Source of the DNA: Gammaproteobacteria bacterium
GTDB taxonomy: Bacteria > Pseudomonadota > Gammaproteobacteria > GRL18
DNA: 13,671 nt
Assembly (NCBI GenBank): GCA_023144715.1
Contig: JAGLFC010000050.1
Location: forward strand, 1 to 13,671
Reading direction: 5' to 3'
Below the pieces are notes generated by a model that saw only the letters and a list, made by a program, of their open reading frames with translations, did no database searches and was not told the DNA's origin. This document shows positions 1 to 6,997 of the stretch, one piece after another (positions within the stretch are counted from its first letter, which is position 1; every line of letters starts with the position of its first letter). The position numbers and the translations under genes were made by a program.

Positions 1-311
1 GCTCCCAATAAACGAGCAAATATAGCAATAACCCCTTCTCTAAAAAAAGAAACGCCTGCTCCTGAATGCGAGTACACAATACAGGGAATATTTTTCATTT
101 TCATACGAAATATGAAATACATTAATTTTGGTAGCATAGCCAAAAATAAAAAATGTTTACTCAAAAAAGAATTGGGTCTATAAGTGGGTATTAGTTTATA
201 GATAATATTTTCATTTTTTAATGCTGAAATATAACCTGACATCGCAAAACTTATACCCCCTTTTTTACAATGAGGATCGACTCCTGTAATAATAACTCTA
301 TAAGAACTCAT
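1..311 (-). CDS. Glycosyltransferase family 4 protein, N-terminal part (cut by window edge)
   Basis: Only the first 103 codons are present, because the gene runs off the left edge. Reading from the ATG at 311, the protein begins MSSYRVIITGVDPHCKKGG. The glycine pair near residues 18-19, after a short beta strand, is typical of the donor-independent N-terminal Rossmann domain of GT4 (group 1) glycosyltransferases. A later stretch, IVYSHSGAGVSFFREGVIA, followed by a hydrophobic ARLLG, matches the usual pattern in which a histidine-containing strand precedes a helix with 'FAR..G'. By family such enzymes transfer a sugar from a nucleotide donor onto a lipid-linked glycan at the inner membrane. 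The gene lies 44 bp downstream of the O-antigen polymerase/ligase gene on the same strand, so it probably belongs to the same polysaccharide operon. A purine-rich GGATAAA lies upstream of the start. Substrate cannot be told. Confidence 0.75.
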   Translation of the reverse strand, partial: MSSYRVIITGVDPHCKKGGISFAMSGYISALKNENIIYKLIPTYRPNSFLSKHFLFLAMLPKLMYFIFRMKMKNIPCIVYSHSGAGVSFFREGVIAIFARLLG

Positions 312-355
312 ATTATTTATCCATTAAAATTAAGGTGTTTTAGGTATTTTTGTAT

Positions 356-1624
356 TTATTTAACTTGAATAACTTTTTTTTTCTTATATATAAAAAGAAT
401 TCCTAAAGCTGCAGCCATAACAGTATTAACAATTGGACTCACAATTGCGTGACCTGCAAAAAATGAATGCCCTAAATATAAAAAAATCATCACCATAATA
501 ATACCGAGTTCAGGTTTTTTTTCAGCAAAAAATAATTTTATTGCATACAATAAAATCAATAATAGAGAAAAATGGATTAATAGTGTAAAAAGAATCCCAT
601 AAGCACCCAATAATTCTATCCAATCAACTTCTACTCGTCGAGTGTTCGATACTCTTCTTTCATGAAATAATAAATAGACATCATGAAAATAAGGTATGGC
701 TCCTTCTCCAAAAATATTTTGCCAAATATTTCTTTCTAAAATAACAGACTGTCCTGCATCAATTAACACCTGTCTTGGTAAATTTCCTGATATCATATCT
801 TCATACTTATTCATTTGATAATTAGAATCTATAATTTCTTCATAACCTTTTATAGCAACAAAACTAAAAGCTAATAAAAATAAAGGAAAGAATAAAATTA
901 AAAATTTCATTTTTACTTTTATTTTCCAAGTTTCTGAACGTGCAATAAACATAACTAAAAAACAGGAAATGGGTACAAATACTAATGCTGCCATAGACGT
1001 TCGAGTACCGATGCCTAAAATACCCAACGTCCCCAAAATTAATAATAATAATGATATAATTTTGGGATTGATAATATTACGATAGATTGCTACACAATAT
1101 GCAAGAGCAAAAGCAAGAGAAATATCATTCTGTGCATGAAATAACCCTTTTATACCTGTGGTATAGTCTGAATAGGTCTTAAAACCTATATTCATAAACT
1201 GCATAATAAATAAGGAAACACCAATAAAATAAGCACAGTACTCTATAAATTGTAAAATTTGCTCTTTATCTATAATTTCTTTACGCAACAATATAATAAA
1301 TAGTAATATAACAAATAATCCATAAAGTAATTTGATTAAAAAAACAAGTTCTTGAAAAATAAAACCACTAATAAAAGACTGTATAAAACCAGGAATTGTA
1401 AGAATAACCAAACTCCATACCACAAACAATATTTTTTTATTGATATATTGAGAATAATGAATAGAAGCAAAGACAGCAATAATAAATACTCCTCCTCTCA
1501 TTACAATACCAGGACTGACAGGAAAACTAATTTCCCGTAATTCTAATAAACCATAAAAAATATCACTTAAAAACAATCCCGGTAATAAGGCAAAAAGATA
1601 TAAAGTTGATTTTTTAATTTGCAT
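356..1624 (-). CDS. O-antigen polymerase/ligase family membrane protein (Wzy/WaaL-like)
   Basis: The 422-residue protein is almost entirely hydrophobic, with roughly ten to twelve membrane segments and a basic C-terminus (YKKKKVIQVK). A GTRTS motif at about residues 206-210, at the end of a hydrophobic helix, matches the conserved G-[ST]-R-[GT] motif of the Wzy_C/O-antigen ligase family. A large hydrophilic loop follows (about 260-335). Next comes VEVDWIELLGAYGILFTL (331-348), resembling the typical 'E.D...LL..YG..G' segment, and then HSFFAGH (386-392). By family these inner-membrane proteins either polymerise lipid-linked repeat units in the periplasm or ligate glycan to an acceptor; the sequence alone does not separate the two. 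Adjacent flippase and glycosyltransferase genes favour a Wzy role in a Wzx/Wzy pathway. It starts 26 bp after the flippase stop, with only a weak Shine-Dalgarno sequence. Confidence 0.82.
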   Translation of the reverse strand: MQIKKSTLYLFALLPGLFLSDIFYGLLELREISFPVSPGIVMRGGVFIIAVFASIHYSQYINKKILFVVWSLVILTIPGFIQSFISGFIFQELVFLIKLLYGLFVILLFIILLRKEIIDKEQILQFIEYCAYFIGVSLFIMQFMNIGFKTYSDYTTGIKGLFHAQNDISLAFALAYCVAIYRNIINPKIISLLLLILGTLGILGIGTRTSMAALVFVPISCFLVMFIARSETWKIKVKMKFLILFFPLFLLAFSFVAIKGYEEIIDSNYQMNKYEDMISGNLPRQVLIDAGQSVILERNIWQNIFGEGAIPYFHDVYLLFHERRVSNTRRVEVDWIELLGAYGILFTLLIHFSLLLILLYAIKLFFAEKKPELGIIMVMIFLYLGHSFFAGHAIVSPIVNTVMAAALGILFIYKKKKVIQVK

Positions 1625-1650
1625 TCACAGTACCATAAAAATCTATATTA

Positions 1651-3162
1651 TTAATTGATATAAGAAAAAAAACTCACACACTTTTGTTTATCTTCATTAG
1701 TAAATATAAAATGAAAAATTAACAAAACTAAGAAAAAAACCATCAGTAAATAAAATATAATTTTATTTACTGTGATACTTAAAAATAAAACTGAAAAAAT
1801 AATCAGAGCTGCTATAAAAATTATACTTAATACTTTTAAAATAAGTCCCAAAGCAATCATTTTTCTATAGTAAATCACATAATGTAAAAGTAGCATATCT
1901 ATTATAATTCTTACTGACCAAGCAATAGCAGCACCTACAATACCAAAATAAGTAACACATACCCATAATGCTATGACATAAGGAAATAATTCAACTAAGT
2001 GTAATTTAGCCGTAATATCAGGTCGTCCATCACTTTGAATTAAAGTATATGGCAGTCTCGCAAAAGCATTGATAAATGCACCTGCTAATAAAATAATCAT
2101 TACTTCAGAACTTTTAGAAGCATCATACTCCATACCTAGCCATAAAGTGAATATTTCTTTTGAGAATAAAGCTAGAAAAAAAATAAGAGGGAAAAGAACA
2201 AGTAATAAAAATAGAACCGACTTTTGAAAATATTCAGTCACTTTTATTCTATCACACACTAATGCTGTGCTAAATGCTGGAAAAAGAACACCCAATAATG
2301 CTGTAGGAATCGCCGATAATTTAGAAACCATATCTTGAGGAATTGAATAATAAGCAACATCAATAATTGACATTAAATTCGCTATAACCACTCTATCAAG
2401 ATAGAACATTAACGGTGCAATAACATTACTGACGGTCATCCAACCACCAAAACTCAATAGGGGGCGTAAAAGTTTTTTTTCTATTTTAATTGGAAAATGA
2501 ATATCTTTAATTTTTACAGAGCATATCCAAAAATACATCAGAACAGATAAGCTACGTCCTAAAACAAGCACTGCGACTATTGATGAAATACTATTTGAAT
2601 AGGGTAAAATGAATAAGGGTCCTAAAAAGTTTAAAATACCCAAAGGGGTTCTAACAATATTGATTAAACCAAAATATTGATAAGCTTCTAAAACACCTAT
2701 AATCCCTGTACTTACCACAACAATAGGAATGGACAGAGACAATAAATAAAATGCTAAGAGTGTCTCCTCTTGAAGTTCTACGGGTATATTAAGAATATCA
2801 TAAACAAACCAAGGACTTATCATAAAAAGAAAACATCCACCCATTATGCCTAAAAAAAGCATTAAAGTTAACGCAGTCCAAAAAAGTGGTGATATTTCTT
2901 TATACTTTTCTTCTCCTAATTTACTGGCAATAAGTTGTGTAACCGCTCTCCCCAAACCTAGATCAAATAAACTAAAATATCCAACTATCATCCATGCTAG
3001 GGTGAGAATACCAAACCTTGGTAAGCCCATACCTTCAATTAAAATAGGAATTGCTATCACTGCAACTAACAGAGGGATAACAAGTCCAAATGAATTCCAT
3101 AATACATTTTTTATTAATTGTTTTTTATTAAGTATTTTAGAATTATTGTTTGTACTGAGCAT
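1651..3162 (-). CDS. Polysaccharide flippase, Wzx/MATE-like (MOP superfamily)
   Basis: A 503-residue integral membrane protein with about 12-14 hydrophobic segments, the usual size for Wzx-type transporters. The N-terminal region fits the polysaccharide biosynthesis family: a basic amphipathic leader (KKQLIKNVLWN, 13-23), a first long membrane helix, then GLPRFGILTLAW (46-57) and FDLGLGRAVTQ (66-76). These G-x-x-x-[FY]-G and D-x-G-[LI] patterns recur in this family. By family it flips undecaprenyl-diphosphate-linked oligosaccharide from the cytoplasmic to the periplasmic leaflet. The start is supported by a GGTGA purine stretch just before the ATG. The gene lies 26 bp after the transglutaminase-like gene and 26 bp before the polymerase/ligase gene, so a co-transcribed export/assembly unit is likely. 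The exact glycan cannot be inferred. Confidence 0.88.
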   Translation of the reverse strand: MLSTNNNSKILNKKQLIKNVLWNSFGLVIPLLVAVIAIPILIEGMGLPRFGILTLAWMIVGYFSLFDLGLGRAVTQLIASKLGEEKYKEISPLFWTALTLMLFLGIMGGCFLFMISPWFVYDILNIPVELQEETLLAFYLLSLSIPIVVVSTGIIGVLEAYQYFGLINIVRTPLGILNFLGPLFILPYSNSISSIVAVLVLGRSLSVLMYFWICSVKIKDIHFPIKIEKKLLRPLLSFGGWMTVSNVIAPLMFYLDRVVIANLMSIIDVAYYSIPQDMVSKLSAIPTALLGVLFPAFSTALVCDRIKVTEYFQKSVLFLLLVLFPLIFFLALFSKEIFTLWLGMEYDASKSSEVMIILLAGAFINAFARLPYTLIQSDGRPDITAKLHLVELFPYVIALWVCVTYFGIVGAAIAWSVRIIIDMLLLHYVIYYRKMIALGLILKVLSIIFIAALIIFSVLFLSITVNKIIFYLLMVFFLVLLIFHFIFTNEDKQKCVSFFSYIN

Positions 3163-3188
3163 TTTTCACCAAAGTTATTAAGTGTCCA

Positions 3189-4019
3189 TCAGAATTTATT
3201 GATTTTAGAAATAATGGCAATAATTCTAAATTTTGATAGCAAATACATAATAATAATTGAAGTCATCAAAGAAATAAAAAGCATCACCAGATTGGGTTTT
3301 TCAGCAATGAGTGAAAGCCATTGATTAGGTCTATTAAAATTAAAAACTTTTACATTAAACCCTATCTTTGTAAGTAATTTAGAATAGGGAGTTGCTTCAT
3401 ACGAATAAAGCCAATATTCCTTAAAAAAATTGATAAACTCTTTGGATTTATCAAGAGTGTTTGATTCAACAAATTCTCTTCTTTTGGATAAATTATCTGT
3501 ATAATGAAGAAAATTAAAATCATTTGATGATATATTAGTCTTCACTAATAATTTATTAACTTCATCTAATGAGTTAATACTATCAACAAAAAATTCATTT
3601 TTGTCGATAAGTACAGAGACTAACGTGTGTGCTGATTGTAGTTTTTTATTATAAAGTGTAATTCTAGTAGCATCAAAACCCAATCTATTTAATAAATTAA
3701 TGATAACTCTAGTACCTTCACCACATACACCTTCTTTGTGTATCAACAAAAAACCAACATCTTCCCTAAGAAATGGTCGATCTGCTAAATTAAGATTCAC
3801 AAAACTACTTTCATTGATATTAAAATCTTTTCTTACCTGATTTGATACCTGTACTGCAGTTTCTTTAGTGATGGGGAGTCCATCTAGCTTATTAGAAGAT
3901 AAGTATTGATCAATAATCATATTTTCTTGTATTTGAATATATGAATAAAATATAAAAGGAATCAATGTGGCTATCCATATTAAAACGAGTACTGCATAAT
4001 ATTTTTTTTTATTGCTCAT
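3189..4019 (-). CDS. Membrane-anchored transglutaminase-like cysteine protein in polysaccharide locus
   Basis: The 276-residue protein has an N-terminal hydrophobic segment (about 7-26) after MSNKKKYY and a second near the C-terminus (about 243-262), followed by basic residues. The domain between them should therefore be periplasmic. Its core carries a plausible transglutaminase/papain-like triad: Cys99 in GVCGEGTR, His131 in QSAHTLVSV, and Asp146 in EFFVDSINS, with order and spacing as in the transglutaminase-like superfamily (C in a helix after a loop, then H on a strand, then D on the next strand). Family members are proteases, amidases or acyl/peptidyl transferases; which chemistry applies here is unknown. 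The start has an excellent Shine-Dalgarno sequence (AAGGTAAGGT directly before ATG). It is followed by the flippase gene after 26 bp, suggesting a role in assembling or anchoring the surface glycan, or in processing a partner protein. Confidence 0.72.
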   Translation of the reverse strand: MSNKKKYYAVLVLIWIATLIPFIFYSYIQIQENMIIDQYLSSNKLDGLPITKETAVQVSNQVRKDFNINESSFVNLNLADRPFLREDVGFLLIHKEGVCGEGTRVIINLLNRLGFDATRITLYNKKLQSAHTLVSVLIDKNEFFVDSINSLDEVNKLLVKTNISSNDFNFLHYTDNLSKRREFVESNTLDKSKEFINFFKEYWLYSYEATPYSKLLTKIGFNVKVFNFNRPNQWLSLIAEKPNLVMLFISLMTSIIIMYLLSKFRIIAIISKINKF

Positions 4020-4058
4020 ACCTTACCTTAACTTTGTGTGCTCTAATTTTTCAATAAT

Positions 4059-4076
4059 AATGAGTTGTAGCTCATT
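4059..4076. repeat. Small palindrome, 6-bp arms, in the FkbM/transglutaminase gap
   Basis: AATGAG at 4059-4064 and CTCATT at 4071-4076 are perfect inverted arms around a 6-base loop, 40 bp upstream of the transglutaminase-like start. No T-run follows on the minus strand that would make it a convincing terminator. It could be an operator or chance. Confidence 0.25.
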
Positions 4077-4158
4077 CTTTGAATACGATCTGTAAACCAC
4101 CAAGGAACATAATACTTAATGTCAATAATAGAATAATTGTAGTTTCTGAATATGGTGG

Positions 4159-4174
4159 TTGTTAGTATTAACAA
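4159..4174. repeat. 16-bp palindrome TTGTTA-GTAT-TAACAA
   Basis: Arms TTGTTA (4159-4164) and TAACAA (4169-4174) are perfect inverted copies around 4 bases. It lies about 57 bp downstream of the FkbM stop and 140 bp upstream of the next start on the minus strand. It may be a regulatory protein site for the downstream operon or a weak hairpin; it lacks the GC-rich stem of an intrinsic terminator. Confidence 0.3.
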
Positions 4175-4231
4175 TTTAGAATAATCAGGCTAATGTATAT
4201 ATGCAAAACTTTATATTTAACAAATCAATAT

Positions 4232-5194
4232 TTATTGAGAGCAGAGCCTGTTAAATTTTTCTGAAAAATTACTATCCTTATAGCAAGCACAAAAATTATA
4301 CCCAAATTTTTTATTGACTTTTTTTGATCTTATTTTTTTAAGGTTCGACATTTTTGTCACAGAATTACCTTCAATATAGAAAATATCAAAATTTATTTCA
4401 TTTAGAAAAAAATCTGAAATTTTACAGTCAGGATCATTGCCATGATCTTCATAGATAATGAGACAATTTTTCTTTTCAAGAAGTTGCTTTGCTCCTATCA
4501 TAGCAAGCACTTCAGCACCCTCAACATCCAGCTTAATAATAACATCTTCAATTCCAGTATAGGGTGCAATATCACTCAATATTTCATCAATGGATATTGT
4601 TTCAACAGATTCAACTATATCATCATTACCGTCTATATTTGTTTTAATTTGTGCACTGGCATGATCATGACCCGCCGTAAAAAATTTAACCGTCATCATC
4701 CCTTTGTCTGAAACTGCACGTTTAAGGATTGTAAAAACACCATCATTTAAAGTCATATTCCTTTCTAAATGATTAAATGTTTTTGCTCCAGCTTCCACAG
4801 CAACGATCCGATCTTTGTCCTGAATAATCGTTGAACAGAAAATACTCCAATATCCAATATTAGCACCCAGATCCAAAAAAATGGCATCCGGTGTTAAAAA
4901 TTTATCAAGAGCAAATTGAATTTCAGGTTCATAAACATAATTGGAAAAAATTAATCTTGACCAGTAATAATCCCCTGTACCGATCTCAATCTTTCGATTC
5001 ATCCATAAAGGCACAATCAGATCATTATCCCCTCCTATTTTTAAATACCTAAAAAGTTTACTTAAAGAACCTATACCACGCCAATTAAATCTGCTCAAAA
5101 TTAACCCCGCAGTAATAAGGCTGACAAAACATATACGATTGAGAATATTACCATTTACATCAATAGGCGATCTTACATTTAATATATTTTTCAT
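4232..5194 (-). CDS. FkbM family SAM-dependent methyltransferase
   Basis: A 320-residue protein with the Rossmann-fold methyltransferase signature. Motif I is FLDLGANIGYWS (106-117), followed by the acidic strand end VAVEAGAKTF (131-140) and NHLERN. The later block VIIKLDVEGAE (218-228) is the hallmark of the FkbM family (usually 'K.DVEG.E'). By family these enzymes O-methylate sugars or polyketides using S-adenosylmethionine, and they are frequent in capsule, O-antigen and exopolysaccharide loci, where methylation caps or decorates the glycan. The N-terminal 100 residues include a hydrophobic stretch (about 20-34) that might associate with the membrane. The gene lies 212 bp upstream of the transglutaminase-like gene on the same strand and has its own candidate promoter (5358-5386). 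The sugar substrate is unknown. Confidence 0.85.
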   Translation of the reverse strand: MKNILNVRSPIDVNGNILNRICFVSLITAGLILSRFNWRGIGSLSKLFRYLKIGGDNDLIVPLWMNRKIEIGTGDYYWSRLIFSNYVYEPEIQFALDKFLTPDAIFLDLGANIGYWSIFCSTIIQDKDRIVAVEAGAKTFNHLERNMTLNDGVFTILKRAVSDKGMMTVKFFTAGHDHASAQIKTNIDGNDDIVESVETISIDEILSDIAPYTGIEDVIIKLDVEGAEVLAMIGAKQLLEKKNCLIIYEDHGNDPDCKISDFFLNEINFDIFYIEGNSVTKMSNLKKIRSKKVNKKFGYNFCACYKDSNFSEKFNRLCSQ

Positions 5195-5516
5195 TTTATT
5201 CTACTTTTAATTACAAGGTAATATTATATCTAAAACGTCCAGAACATAATTCTTTTCAAACAAAAAAATTAACACCATCTTAAAATCTTCACTCACTTTT
5301 GATTAAAAATAATGTTCTATTATTTTATCCATTAATATAACATTAATTCAATAGGGAATAGTACAATACCATTTAATAACTTTCAAGAAAATATTTCAGG
5401 AAAACAGGGGGTTATTTTTGCTTCCGCTATTTACCACAACTAAGCTCTTAGATCGATGATAATATTTGGAAATTACTTTAAGTACATCATCACTAAATTT
5501 AATTTTTTTGCTCGTA
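5195..5516. other. 322-bp gene-free stretch between FkbM gene and trmO
   Basis: This very AT-rich stretch lies downstream of trmO and upstream of the FkbM gene, both on the minus strand. I found no convincing ORF on either strand and no GC-rich hairpin with a T-run to end trmO transcription. The clearest signal is a sigma70-like promoter at 5358-5386 facing the FkbM gene, implying a leader of roughly 155 bases. Confidence 0.5.
5358..5386 (-). promoter_or_regulatory. Candidate sigma70 promoter for the FkbM/polysaccharide genes
   Basis: On the minus strand TTGAAA (5386-5381) is followed after exactly 17 bases by TACTAT (5363-5358). The -35 box matches TTGACA at five of six positions and the -10 box matches TATAAT at four of six. 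The FkbM start codon at 5194 is about 160 bases downstream. Chance matches are common in AT-rich DNA, but the spacing, orientation and position in the only long gap upstream of the locus support it. Confidence 0.45.
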
Positions 5517-6209
5517 TTATTGTAAACTCATTACAACAACCTCAGTCCCTACAATATGCCATTTTAAATCATAATCATACACTTTTGTTGAATACACTTT
5601 ATCAATTTTTTTATAATAATAGGCTCGATGATCCAATGCTAATAATTGGCTCACAAAATCTTTAATTTGGGGATATTTTTTGATTGCCATCTGACAATCA
5701 TGTTCTGCTTCAGGTGAAAATAAAATATGTAATTTCTCTTCTTTAATGTGATCGGTAAAGCCCCCTTTAGCATCCATAATACTATCACTATAAGGAACAT
5801 AAGGCTTAATATCAATAATTGGCGTTTGATCCATTAAATCAGCCCCCTTGATATGAATGAATAATTTTCCTTCTTTCTGCTCAATTGAATCAAATTCAAC
5901 GAGCGATAAACCAATGGGATTAGGTCTAAAACTGGCACGTGTTGCAAATACTCCAAAACGTTGTTTACCATCTAAACGTGGTGGTTTAACGGTGGTATTC
6001 CAACCTTTATTAATATGTTTATGGAAAATAAAACTCAGCCATAAGTGTGAAAAATCCTCTAGTCCTTTGGTTATTTCAATATCATTATAAGGGGCTAATA
6101 ATTCAATATAAGCGGTGGCAGCAGAGACTAAACCTGCTTGCCTAGGAATGGCAAATTTATCTTTATAGCAAGAATGGATAATGCCAATTGTTTCAATTGT
6201 AAATTGCAT
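5517..6209 (-). CDS. trmO: tRNA (adenine(37)-N6)-methyltransferase TrmO (TsaA/YaeB family)
   Basis: A 230-residue protein, close to the length of E. coli TrmO (about 235). It opens with TIETIGIIHSCYKDKF and IPRQAG (21-26), then the family signature FATRASFRPNPIGLS (88-102) and DQTPIIDIKPYVPYSD (127-142), all typical of TsaA-like beta-barrel enzymes. By family TrmO uses S-adenosylmethionine to methylate t6A37 to m6t6A37 in tRNA-Thr(GGU), a fine-tuning modification of decoding. It is a single-gene unit here: the neighbour upstream is divergent and the FkbM gene lies 322 bp downstream. The start ATG at 6209 has a good AGGT stretch about nine bases upstream. A 14-bp inverted-repeat arm ends 13 bases before the start codon, so expression could be affected by a long-range leader hairpin. 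Confidence 0.92.
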   Translation of the reverse strand: MQFTIETIGIIHSCYKDKFAIPRQAGLVSAATAYIELLAPYNDIEITKGLEDFSHLWLSFIFHKHINKGWNTTVKPPRLDGKQRFGVFATRASFRPNPIGLSLVEFDSIEQKEGKLFIHIKGADLMDQTPIIDIKPYVPYSDSIMDAKGGFTDHIKEEKLHILFSPEAEHDCQMAIKKYPQIKDFVSQLLALDHRAYYYKKIDKVYSTKVYDYDLKWHIVGTEVVVMSLQ

Positions 6210-6222
6210 AACTTTTACCTAA

Positions 6223-6363
6223 AATGTGAATTAAGAGTATTGCCCCTATTCATAGCGTGCAGGAACGACTCTAATATGTTTAGCATAGATATCAATTTTC
6301 TGGATTTCATTATGTATAAAACAACTCATCATGGCTACTTATTGTTTGATCTTAATTCACATT
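6223..6363. repeat. 141-bp segment bounded by a perfect 14-bp inverted repeat
   Basis: AATGTGAATTAAGA at 6223-6236 is exactly repeated in inverse orientation as TCTTAATTCACATT at 6350-6363. The arms include TGTGA/TCACA halves. The layout resembles a small non-autonomous (MITE-like) element or a long-range leader stem upstream of trmO. I see no convincing target duplication at the edges. The interior contains a 28-codon minus-strand ORF (6246-6332). Confidence 0.4.
6246..6332 (-). CDS. Possible 28-residue small ORF inside the inverted-repeat segment
   Basis: A minus-strand ORF runs from ATG at 6332 to TAG at 6246 and almost fills the space between the two 14-bp arms. The C-terminal residues IDIYAKHIRVVPARYE look protein-like rather than low-complexity. 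There is no clear Shine-Dalgarno sequence. It could be a leader peptide for trmO, the remnant of a mobile-element gene, or chance. I do not recognise the family and rate it low. Confidence 0.15.
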   Translation of the reverse strand: MMSCFIHNEIQKIDIYAKHIRVVPARYE

Positions 6364-6381
6364 AAAGTAATATTATATAGA

Positions 6382-6408
6382 ATATTCAGGCATTCATTTT
6401 CTGAATAT
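6382..6408. promoter_or_regulatory. 8-bp palindrome upstream of ferritin-like gene (possible operator)
   Basis: ATATTCAG (6382-6389) and CTGAATAT (6401-6408) are perfect inverted arms separated by 11 bases. They lie just upstream of a plausible promoter for the ferritin-like gene. The position and symmetry suit a dimeric repressor or activator site. It does not clearly match the Fur, IscR or OxyR consensus as I know them. Confidence 0.35.
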
Positions 6409-6418
6409 AGTGTAAAAA

Positions 6419-6448
6419 TTAAAATTTTATTATCACGCTATTTATGAT
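6419..6448 (+). promoter_or_regulatory. Candidate promoter for ferritin-like gene
   Basis: TTAAAA (6419-6424) and TATGAT (6443-6448), 18 bases apart, lie 38 bases upstream of the ATG at 6486. The -10 box matches TATAAT at five of six positions; the -35 box is only a four-of-six match. AT-rich background makes this tentative. Confidence 0.3.
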
Positions 6449-6485
6449 AAATTAAACAGCATTAACATTAAATTTTGGAAATACC

Positions 6486-6989
6486 ATGTTCCCAAACATC
6501 AACTTCTCTCAACTGACTCTTATGGATGCCCTTGATATCGCTATTGTGGTCGAAATTGAAGCATTTGAACGATATACACTTTTTAATGAACAGCTTGGAC
6601 ATCGATATCCCGAAGATGCCGCTGATATCTTTAGAAAAATGGCGATCAGTGAAAAGAAACATGGTGATGAACTTTTAGAAAAACGACACGCATTATTTGG
6701 CAATACACCCATTAGCATCAATAAAGATGCTTTATTTGATGTAGAAGCCCCCGAAATGGGGGCTATTCGCTGGAATATGTCTCCTTTTAAAGCATTTCAA
6801 GTCGTACTTGCTTCCGAAGAAAAAGCCTTTGATTTTTATAATGAAGCACTTTCTTATGTGACTGATCCTCAAATTAATTCTTTATTTACTGAATTACGTG
6901 ACGAAGAACAAGAACATATCGCAATGATTAAACATTTTATTTCAAAATTACCTCCAGAAGCTTATGAAGATTTGGATGATGAAGATTAA
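6486..6989 (+). CDS. Rubrerythrin/ferritin-like diiron protein
   Basis: A 167-residue, mostly helical protein with the two half-sites of a ferritin-like diiron four-helix bundle. Helix 1 has EIEAFERY (23-30), helix 2 has SEKKH (ExxH, E56/H59), helix 3 has SEEKAFDFY (110-118), and helix 4 has DEEQEH (ExxH, E141/H144). This arrangement fits the erythrin/rubrerythrin-type ferritin-like domain. The C-terminal rubredoxin Cys4 domain of classical rubrerythrin is absent, and the tail is instead very acidic (EDLDDED). By family it may reduce peroxide or bind/oxidise iron; an electron partner is not visible here. The start has GGAA about six bases upstream. Upstream lie a palindrome and a candidate promoter, so it probably heads its own transcript, and pilD follows after 42 bp. 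Confidence 0.82.
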   Translation: MFPNINFSQLTLMDALDIAIVVEIEAFERYTLFNEQLGHRYPEDAADIFRKMAISEKKHGDELLEKRHALFGNTPISINKDALFDVEAPEMGAIRWNMSPFKAFQVVLASEEKAFDFYNEALSYVTDPQINSLFTELRDEEQEHIAMIKHFISKLPPEAYEDLDDED

Positions 6990-6997
6990 AATAAGAA

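Larger units (their letters stand above)
4043..4189 (-). pseudogene. Possible 3' remnant of a lost coding sequence
   Basis: Between the FkbM gene and the transglutaminase-like gene there is a 48-codon stretch, open from a TAG at 4190-4192 to a TAG at 4043-4045. Its predicted residues look protein-like, with an aromatic-rich run YYVPWWFTDRIQRM followed by SYNSLLLKN. There is no upstream start codon in this frame, because several stops lie above 4190, and the only internal ATG would leave ten residues. I read it as a possible leftover C-terminus of a deleted polysaccharide gene. I do not recognise the family. The C-termini of some SDR-type oxidoreductases have a similar 'Y.P.W' followed by a basic helix, but that is only an impression. 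Chance is a real alternative in such AT-rich DNA. Confidence 0.3.

Noticed and set aside
1..5194. Integron, phage or insertion sequence origin for the polysaccharide locus
   Set aside because: No transposase, integrase or flanking direct repeats are visible; AT-richness alone is expected for polysaccharide loci.
5408..5425. GG-N-TTGC pattern resembling a sigma54 promoter on the plus strand
   Set aside because: Only the GG and TTGC parts match, the CAC of the -24 box is missing, and nothing on the plus strand lies downstream to be transcribed.
6138..6365. Plus-strand open frame of 75 codons across the trmO start and intergenic region
   Set aside because: It overlaps the N-terminus of trmO in the opposite direction, has no ribosome site and shows no recognisable protein features; it looks like a shadow frame.
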